A DNA stretch of 64,000 bases from Bacteroidales bacterium (GTDB lineage Bacteria; Bacteroidota; Bacteroidia; Bacteroidales; UBA932). Numbering within the stretch: the stretch's first letter is position 1; each line of letters opens with the position of its first letter. Below are positions 58,313 to 64,000 of the stretch, piece after piece. Both the position numbers and the translations under genes were made by a program. The notes beneath the pieces were generated by a model, which searched no databases, was not told the DNA's origin, and saw only the letters and a program-made list of their open reading frames with translations. The stretch lies in NCBI GenBank assembly GCA_017561885.1, contig JAFZBF010000020.1, positions 1 to 64,000 on the forward strand. Direction: 5' to 3'.

Positions 58313-60560
58313 CTTCAATATTCGTTCTGAGCACGCTTTCGACGCCTCTGATGTTGCCGAGACGCTCGATGAGGCGGTCCAGGTCGTCGGTATTGTGGAC
58401 ATAAAGGTCGATGTATCCTTCAAACACCTCGTCGTGGGCTTCGATCACAATCTTGCGGATGTTCACTTCAAGGACGAGAGATATCTCCTTTGTAATCTCG
58501 TTCAGGATGCCTATTCGGTCTATGCCCCGGATTGTTATCTGTGTCAGGTAGGACATCATGAAATGCTTGCTCCATCTCACTGACACTATCTTGTCGCCAT
58601 TGGTAGCCGCAAAGTCGTTGAATACGTCGCAGCTGGTCTTGTGGACGGTAACGCTGCCGTCACTGTTGATGACGCCCGCCACGCTGTCTCCCGGAATGGG
58701 GTGGCAGCAGTCTGCGGTATGGAAAGAGATGGTTCCCTTGTCGATGTCCTCTTCAAGTATGTAGTCTTTGCTCTTGTCTATCTTGCCGTTGCTGGTCGAA
58801 GGAGATAGCAGCTTGATGCCCCACATCTGGACGTCGCGTTTGCGAGCGTTGCTCTTGAGGGCGTCGTCCAGGTCTTCGAGGTCGATGAGCCCGATTCCTA
58901 TCCTGTTGTACAGCTCCTCCTTGTTGTTCATCTTGTAGTAGCTTATCAGTTTCCTGATGACCCTTGCCTGCAGGATGATGTTACGTTCGGCAAGCTTTCT
59001 CTTGAGGATGCTGATGCCTGTCTGGATGTTGTCCTTGTTAATGCTCTTCATCGACAGCAGCACCTGGTTACGGGCGCGTGACGTGACAAGGAAATCCAGC
59101 CATTCCCGTTTCGGCTTTGCGCTGTCCGACGTGATTATCTCCACCTGGTCGCCATTGTTGAGGGGGGTGGAGAGCGACACGAGCTTCATGTTGACCTTGG
59201 CCGCAATAGCCTTGTTGCCGATCTCAGAGTGGATATAGTATGCGAAATCGAGGGCGGTGGAGCCTTTGGGAATGCTGATGGATTCACCCTGGGGGGTGAA
59301 GGCGAACATCTCGCCGGCAGTGAGCTCTTCGTGGAAATTGTCGAGGAACTGCAGTGCGTTCGCGTCCGGATTGTCCAGTATTTCTTTCACGCCCTTCAGC
59401 CATGCGTCCACTTCCCAGTCCTGATCGAAATGATCTCCCGGATGGGACTGCTTGTACGACCAGTGGGCCGCCACGCCGCTTTCCGCGATGGCGTTCATCC
59501 TTTCGCTCCTTATCTGGACCTCGATCCAGGTGCCTTCGGAAATCAGGGTGAGGTGGAGGGCTTCATATCCGTTCAGTTTCGGGGCGCTGACCCAGTCCCT
59601 GGTCCTTTCAGGCTTGTATCTGTAATGGCTTGTTATCAAAGAGAAGATGTGCCAGCACTGGTCCCTTTCGCTTGCGTCGACATCCGTCTTGGGTTCGAAT
59701 ATGATCCTGACCGCATAGATGTCGAATATTTCGTCGAAGGGGATGTTCTTGGTGGTCATCTTCTTCCAGATGGAGTAGGGGGTCTTCATCCTCTTGATGA
59801 TGTGGAACTTGAATCCAGCATCCTTGAGGATCTTCTCTACCGGACCTATGAAGTTGTCGATGATGGGACCTTTCTCGAGCGTGGCCTTGGCCAGCATCCG
59901 CTCGATGTCCTGATATGCCTGCGCCTCCTTGTTCTTGAGCCAGATGTTCTCCATCTCGCTCTTGATGTTGTTCAGGCCGAGCCTGTGGGCGAGAGGGATG
60001 AAGATGTACATCGTCTCGCTGAGGATCTTCTCCCGCTTGTACGCCGGCATATATTCGATGGTGCGCATATTGTGCAGCCTGTCGGCGAGCTTTATCAGCA
60101 CGATGCGGGCGTCGTCGTTGAGGGTGAGCAGGATGCGCTTGAAGTTGTCGGCCTGCTGCGAGTGCTCCTCGATGACACCTTTCTCACTGTCGAGTGCGGT
60201 CTTGATCTTGGTGAGGCCGTCCACCAGAAGGGCGATGCGGTCTGAGAACTGGCTGCGGATGTCTTCGACGGTATAATCAGTGTCTTCCACCACGTCGTGC
60301 AGCAGCGCGGCGCAGATAGACTTGCATCCGAGGCCGATTTCCTGCACCACGATCCTGGCTACCGCAATCGGATGGATGATGTACGGTTCTCCTGAGCGTC
60401 TTCGCACTCCGTAATGCGCCTTGTTTGCAAAGTCGAACGCTTTCAGCACCAGCTCATACTGCTCCTGGTCGGCGCAGCGTTTGAGGCTTGCGATGCGCAG
60501 CGGCTCAAATTCCCGCTGGATGAGTTCTTTGTCTGCCTGTGTGAATTCGTCAGTCTTCAT
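58305..60560 (-). CDS. rel: Bifunctional (p)ppGpp synthetase/hydrolase
   Basis: A 751-residue RelA/SpoT-type protein. The hydrolase domain keeps the HD motif (ALLHDVVEDTDYT and LADRLHNMRTI), so degradation should be active. The synthetase domain has FDIYAVRIIFEP and GYEALHLTL. TGS (about 405-465, FTPQGESISIPKGSTALDFAYYIH), a zinc-finger-like Cys region with TADCCHPIPGD, and a C-terminal ACT domain follow. It controls the stringent response in the cytoplasm. It overlaps the neighbouring genes by four and eight bases. Confidence 0.96.
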   Translation of the reverse strand: MKTDEFTQADKELIQREFEPLRIASLKRCADQEQYELVLKAFDFANKAHYGVRRRSGEPYIIHPIAVARIVVQEIGLGCKSICAALLHDVVEDTDYTVEDIRSQFSDRIALLVDGLTKIKTALDSEKGVIEEHSQQADNFKRILLTLNDDARIVLIKLADRLHNMRTIEYMPAYKREKILSETMYIFIPLAHRLGLNNIKSEMENIWLKNKEAQAYQDIERMLAKATLEKGPIIDNFIGPVEKILKDAGFKFHIIKRMKTPYSIWKKMTTKNIPFDEIFDIYAVRIIFEPKTDVDASERDQCWHIFSLITSHYRYKPERTRDWVSAPKLNGYEALHLTLISEGTWIEVQIRSERMNAIAESGVAAHWSYKQSHPGDHFDQDWEVDAWLKGVKEILDNPDANALQFLDNFHEELTAGEMFAFTPQGESISIPKGSTALDFAYYIHSEIGNKAIAAKVNMKLVSLSTPLNNGDQVEIITSDSAKPKREWLDFLVTSRARNQVLLSMKSINKDNIQTGISILKRKLAERNIILQARVIRKLISYYKMNNKEELYNRIGIGLIDLEDLDDALKSNARKRDVQMWGIKLLSPSTSNGKIDKSKDYILEEDIDKGTISFHTADCCHPIPGDSVAGVINSDGSVTVHKTSCDVFNDFAATNGDKIVSVRWSKHFMMSYLTQITIRGIDRIGILNEITKEISLVLEVNIRKIVIEAHDEVFEGYIDLYVHNTDDLDRLIERLGNIRGVESVLRTNIEDE

Positions 60561-61501
60561 CGGCGCTTGTCAATTTCAGGGTCGTAAACGTTTACGTGCT
60601 GGAACGCATAACTGAGGTCTACACCGAACAGGATGTCGAACCAGCATAAATTCAGCCACACCATATATAGCGGGATTGCGGCGACCGCGCCGTAGACGGC
60701 GTTGAGCCTGGTCACTACAATCTGTGTTTCAAGATAGAGATACTGTATGATTACGAAGCCCAAGGCTGAAACGAGGGCGGCCTTGACGCAGGCTGAGTAT
60801 TTGACCTTGGCGTGCGGGATGAACTTGTACATCGCAGAGATGATGAGCACTGCCAGGCCGTAGAAGATAACCCAGAACAGGTAAGATGTAACGAATCCGA
60901 CCACTTTCGACCCTCCGAGGAAACCCATGAAGCGGGTGAAGTAGGCAACTCCGTAGAAGAAGAGCACGAGCACGAAAGGAGAGAGGATGAGGACACCGAT
61001 GGATACGAGCAGCCTGCGGAAGATGTTGGCAGACTTGCCGACATCCCATATGCGGTTGAATGCATCTTCCACACAGAGCATCATCCACAGTACCAGCCAG
61101 ATGAACGTCAGCGAGCTGATCCAGCCGAAGCCTCCTCCCGAAGTCATGTTGACGATGTTGTTGGCCCAGCCCAAAACCATCTCGCCCATCTGCTGGTTGT
61201 TGATGAACAGCCTGGAGATCATCTCTGTCAGAACATCCAGCAGTCCGAAGTTGCTGGCGACGAGAAGTATGACGGCGATCAGCGGGACGGTGGCCATAGT
61301 GGTGAAGAAACTTAGGGCCACAGCCTCTCTGCCGCATCGCAGCGACTGGAAGTGGCGGTGGGTTATGAGAATGATTTTCAGGTGCTTGTAGAGCAAACCA
61401 CGCTTGGGGCTCAATCCGGCGATGTCAATGTTCCAGATGCCCTCGCCCAGAAAGTGGGTGACAGTGCGCGTGATTGCCTTTATCCTGCTTATGAAACTCA
61501 T
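60557..61501 (-). CDS. YihY/virulence factor BrkB family membrane protein
   Basis: A 314-residue protein with six or seven membrane helices. Family marks are REAVALSFFTTMATVPLIAVI near residue 60, LTFIWLVLWMMLCVEDAFNRIWDV, and a final segment YGAVAAIPLYMVWLNLCWFDILFGVDLSYAF. Formerly thought to be ribonuclease BN, the family is now regarded as membrane proteins possibly moving lipids or ions. It overlaps ligA by four bases and rel by four bases. Confidence 0.93.
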   Translation of the reverse strand: MSFISRIKAITRTVTHFLGEGIWNIDIAGLSPKRGLLYKHLKIILITHRHFQSLRCGREAVALSFFTTMATVPLIAVILLVASNFGLLDVLTEMISRLFINNQQMGEMVLGWANNIVNMTSGGGFGWISSLTFIWLVLWMMLCVEDAFNRIWDVGKSANIFRRLLVSIGVLILSPFVLVLFFYGVAYFTRFMGFLGGSKVVGFVTSYLFWVIFYGLAVLIISAMYKFIPHAKVKYSACVKAALVSALGFVIIQYLYLETQIVVTRLNAVYGAVAAIPLYMVWLNLCWFDILFGVDLSYAFQHVNVYDPEIDKRR

Positions 61502-63546
61502 TCTCTTCCTTCAGCCAGTTTATGCAATTGCTCTTCGGATATTATCTGTGTGCCTAGTTTTTCGGCTTTCTTAATCTTTTCCGCACCTGGTGCGTCTCCA
61601 GCCACCAGGTAGCTGGTGTGTCCGCTCACCGATGATGTAGTCTTCCCGCCGTGGCTCTCGATATACTGCTTGATCTCTTCCCTCGAGACGGAAAAAACTC
61701 CGGAAACCACAAAGATACCACCAGAAAGCGTATCTGATACTTTTTTAGTCTTTTCCTGCTCGAATTTCAGGCCCGCCTCCCTCAATCTGGCAATCTGCTC
61801 CTGATTTACAGGGTCGGCGAACCAGTTTATGATAGAGTCGGCCATTATGTCTCCGACCTCGTCTATCTGCACCAGAGCGTCGCGGTCAGCCGCCATTATG
61901 GCATCTATGTTTCCAAAATGGGCTGTCAGCAGCTTGGCGTTGGCCTCGCCCACGTGCCGTATTCCCAGCGCGTAGAACACCCTGTTGAACGGCACGGCCT
62001 TCGACTTCTCCAGGCTGGCCAGAAGGTTCTCGGCAGAGCGGTCCTTCCATCCGTCGAGGGTGAGCAGCTGCTCTTTGGTGAGTGAATATAGGTCGCTGAG
62101 ATGTCGTATGAATCCCTTAGCGTAAAGCTGGTCGATGGTGGCCTCGCCGGCAAGGATGTCCATCGCCTTCCGGGAAATGAAATGGACGAATCCCGACTTG
62201 ATCTGCACAGGGCAGTTGTTGCTGTTGGGGCAGTAGTGCTTGGCCTGGTTTGCGTCTCTTACAAGCTCGGCGCCGCAGTCAGGACAGTACTTCGGGAATA
62301 CCGGAACCTGTGCATCCTCAGGGCGCTTTGACAGTTCCACCTCAGTGATCTTGGGAATGATCTCTCCGCCTTTCTCTACATAGACATAGTCGCCGATGCG
62401 TATGTCGAGCAGGTCCATTTGATCCTTGTTGTGGAGGGATGCACGCTTCACAATAGTCCCTGACAGCGGAACGGGGTCGAGATTGGCCACCGGAGTGATG
62501 GCGCCCGTGCGGCCCACCTGGTAATCGATGCTGAGGAGTTCCGTGAGAGCCCTGTCTGGCTTGAACTTGTATGCAGTGGCCCAGCGGGGTGATTTTGCCG
62601 TATAACCCAGCTTTCTCTGCCAGTCGAGACGGTTGACCTTTATTACGATTCCGTCTATGGCGAACGGCAGGTTCCTGCGGGCTTCGTCCCAGTAGTCGAT
62701 ATACCGGTTCACTTCCTCTATGCTGTCAACGACCTTCGAGTACTCTGAGACAGGGAGTCCCCATGATGCGGCCGCTGCAATGGCTTCGGAATGGGTGGAG
62801 AAGGGCAGATTCTCTCCCAGCATATGGTAGAGCACGCAGGCCAGGCCTCTGGAGGCAACTTCGCTGCTGTCCTGCAGTTTCAGCGAGCCCGATGCGGCAT
62901 TGCGGGGGTTTGCGAAAGGCCGCTCGTCGATTTCTTCCCTTTCTGCATTGAGACGGTTGAAAGCCTCGAAAGGCATATAGATTTCGCCGCGGATCTCAAA
63001 CTCGTCCGGGAAGGAATCGCCCTTGAGGGTCTGTGGAATCGACTTTATCGTGAGGACATTGGCAGTCACGTCGTCGCCCTTGACACCGTCGCCGCGGGTC
63101 ACTGCGTACGCCAGCCTGCCTTTCTTGTATGTCAGACAGATAGCCGTGCCGTCGAACTTGAGTTCGCAGCTGTAACAGCAGCGTTCCGGGACAGTCTTCG
63201 CAATGCGGTCGCTGAATTCGGCCAGTTCTTCGCGGCTGTAGGTGTTGCCCAGCGAGAGCATCGGATATCTGTGAGTGCGGGTTGCGAATTCAAAGTTTTT
63301 CCGTCCTTCACCGGAATCTGCAGGGGGCTCCGCAATGTCGCTGCCGACCTTGACGGTGGGGGAGTCTGCAGATGCGAATTCAGGGAACATTTTCTCGAGA
63401 GCGGCAAGTTCCTGAAGCATCAGGTCGAATTCAAAATCGGAGATGACAGGGGCGTTCAGGACATAATAATTGTAGTTGTGTCCGTTGATTTCCTTGCGGA
63501 GAAAATCTATCCGCTCCCTTGCTTCTGATTTTGAAATTTTAGACAT
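61498..63546 (-). CDS. ligA: NAD-dependent DNA ligase
   Basis: A 682-residue ligase that seals nicks in replication and repair. The N-terminal Ia region (HNYNYYVLNAPVISDFEFD), the nucleotidyltransferase motif with the adenylated Lys130 in ELKFDG, an OB fold, a four-Cys zinc finger (CPDCG and HYCPNSNNCPVQ), helix-hairpin-helix repeats and a C-terminal BRCT domain (about 600-680) are all in place. Its -7 box lies 10 bases upstream of the ATG. First in the ligA-yihY-rel-Ig lipoprotein-barrel-ispG run. Confidence 0.97.
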   Translation of the reverse strand: MSKISKSEARERIDFLRKEINGHNYNYYVLNAPVISDFEFDLMLQELAALEKMFPEFASADSPTVKVGSDIAEPPADSGEGRKNFEFATRTHRYPMLSLGNTYSREELAEFSDRIAKTVPERCCYSCELKFDGTAICLTYKKGRLAYAVTRGDGVKGDDVTANVLTIKSIPQTLKGDSFPDEFEIRGEIYMPFEAFNRLNAEREEIDERPFANPRNAASGSLKLQDSSEVASRGLACVLYHMLGENLPFSTHSEAIAAAASWGLPVSEYSKVVDSIEEVNRYIDYWDEARRNLPFAIDGIVIKVNRLDWQRKLGYTAKSPRWATAYKFKPDRALTELLSIDYQVGRTGAITPVANLDPVPLSGTIVKRASLHNKDQMDLLDIRIGDYVYVEKGGEIIPKITEVELSKRPEDAQVPVFPKYCPDCGAELVRDANQAKHYCPNSNNCPVQIKSGFVHFISRKAMDILAGEATIDQLYAKGFIRHLSDLYSLTKEQLLTLDGWKDRSAENLLASLEKSKAVPFNRVFYALGIRHVGEANAKLLTAHFGNIDAIMAADRDALVQIDEVGDIMADSIINWFADPVNQEQIARLREAGLKFEQEKTKKVSDTLSGGIFVVSGVFSVSREEIKQYIESHGGKTTSSVSGHTSYLVAGDAPGAEKIKKAEKLGTQIISEEQLHKLAEGRE

Positions 63547-63556
63547 GGCAATATTG

Positions 63557-63564
63557 CAAAGATA
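63557..63564 (-). promoter_or_regulatory. Bacteroidetes -7 promoter element for ligA operon
   Basis: TATCTTTG on the minus strand, ending 10 bases before the ligA ATG, so the leader would be only a few bases long. No strong -33 box is seen. Confidence 0.5.
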
Positions 63565-63577
63565 GTCTATTTTTTCT

Positions 63578-63585
63578 TATTTTTG
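63578..63585 (+). promoter_or_regulatory. Bacteroidetes -7 promoter element for phosphofructokinase
   Basis: TATTTTTG, 58 bases upstream of the ATG at 63644. ATTGC near 63553-63557 is a weak -33 candidate at about the right distance. Confidence 0.45.
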
Positions 63586-63643
63586 CGCTCATTAAATAAT
63601 TGCCCATACGCTCTGCGCGGGCCTAAAACAAATACAGAAACAT

Positions 63644-64000
63644 ATGAAAGATTCCATCATTATCCTTACAGGCGGCGGCCCGGCACCGGGTATGAACACA
63701 GTAGTAGGTACCATCACACAAGCTTTTGTATCGCGTGGATACAGAGTGATCGGATTGCACGGAGGATATGAAGGATTGTTCCGTCACGACGCCGAGATCG
63801 AGGAGATGGATTTCAAGAAAGCGGACAATATCTTCAACAGGGGCGGTTCTTACCTGCGTATGAGCAGATTCAAACCGACTCAGGAAGATTTTGAAAACAA
63901 TTTCAACCTGAAGCTTTTCCAGGACAACAACATCAAGCTCCTTGTCACCGTAGGCGGCGACGACACTGCATCTACTGCCAACAGGATCGCCAAGTTCCTC
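63644..64000 (+). CDS. 6-phosphofructokinase family, probable pyrophosphate-dependent type (N-terminal part)
   Basis: The first 119 residues are present and the gene runs off the window. The N-terminal nucleotide/phosphate loop is ILTGGGPAPGMN, followed by GLHGGYEGLF and FNRGGSYLRMSRF. The phosphate-site motif is VGGDDTAST. In ATP-using enzymes this position is usually GGDGS, and the second Asp is a known marker of pyrophosphate-using enzymes, so PPi use is likely. The second marker (a Lys about 20 residues later) lies outside the window. It catalyses phosphorylation of fructose 6-phosphate in glycolysis. Confidence 0.9.
   Translation, partial: MKDSIIILTGGGPAPGMNTVVGTITQAFVSRGYRVIGLHGGYEGLFRHDAEIEEMDFKKADNIFNRGGSYLRMSRFKPTQEDFENNFNLKLFQDNNIKLLVTVGGDDTASTANRIAKFL

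Noticed and set aside
63583-63771. Short open frame at the start of the phosphofructokinase
   Set aside because: It is in a different frame from the clear kinase coding sequence beginning at 63644.

Overview
The window looks like chromosomal DNA from an uncultivated gut-type Bacteroidales. Three things support this: the Bacteroidetes promoter signature (TAnnTTTG, several times with TTTG about 20 bases upstream), a complete Bat aerotolerance operon, and many lipoprotein or secreted glycoside hydrolases. Species or genus cannot be named from the sequence alone. No rRNA, recognisable tRNA, CRISPR array, phage module or insertion sequence transposase was found.

Layout. 0-5.7 kb: a cut-off secreted protein, a GH43 enzyme, an M28 peptidase, and a small DUF3237 / methyltransferase / hydrolase operon. 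5.8-12.8 kb: a leftward operon of esterase lipoprotein, tricorn-like protease, UbiA prenyltransferase, radical SAM enzyme and DUF3667-type membrane protein. 12.8-17.9 kb: a multidomain GH3 enzyme plus two unknown exported proteins. 18.0-19.7 kb: an AT-rich patch with a CYTH phosphatase, a Phd/YefM-ParE-like toxin-antitoxin pair and a macro-like protein. 19.7-23.4 kb: GH78, a GNAT/zinc-ribbon fusion and a TfoX-N protein. 23.4-24.1 kb: the only long gene-free stretch, full of hairpins and repeats. 24.1-31.7 kb: a DUF1460/GH30/CE15 operon facing away from a GH43 lipoprotein and apolipoprotein N-acyltransferase. 31.9-35.4 kb: truA-ExbB-ExbD-TonB-SGNH esterase. 35.5-44.5 kb: MoxR-DUF58-Bat operon, with BatD and BatE fused, then an M48 lipoprotein. 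44.6-51.3 kb: LytTR regulator, rmuC, GH2, sugar isomerase-like lipoprotein and a Ca/Na exchanger. 51.3-63.5 kb: carB, ispG and a six-gene housekeeping run from ligA through rel. 63.6 kb to the end: the start of a phosphofructokinase.

The carbohydrate enzymes (GH43 twice, GH3, GH30, CE15, GH78, GH2, SGNH esterase) fit attack on decorated hemicellulose such as glucuronoarabinoxylan or pectin side chains. No SusC/SusD pair lies in the window, so uptake must be encoded elsewhere. The ExbB/ExbD/TonB set could energise it.

The most unusual material is in the gaps. There are nine convergent gene junctions. Four carry repeated or structured palindromic elements: a two-hairpin element with a 50-base period at two sites, a 51-base tandem array, and two copies of a compound element whose helices keep pairing although their bases differ. 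Three carry ordinary intrinsic terminators and two are too tight to hold either. Divergent junctions have none of these elements. This suggests a family of structured elements confined to 3' ends, which may end transcription in both directions, act as small RNAs, or spread as non-autonomous repeats.
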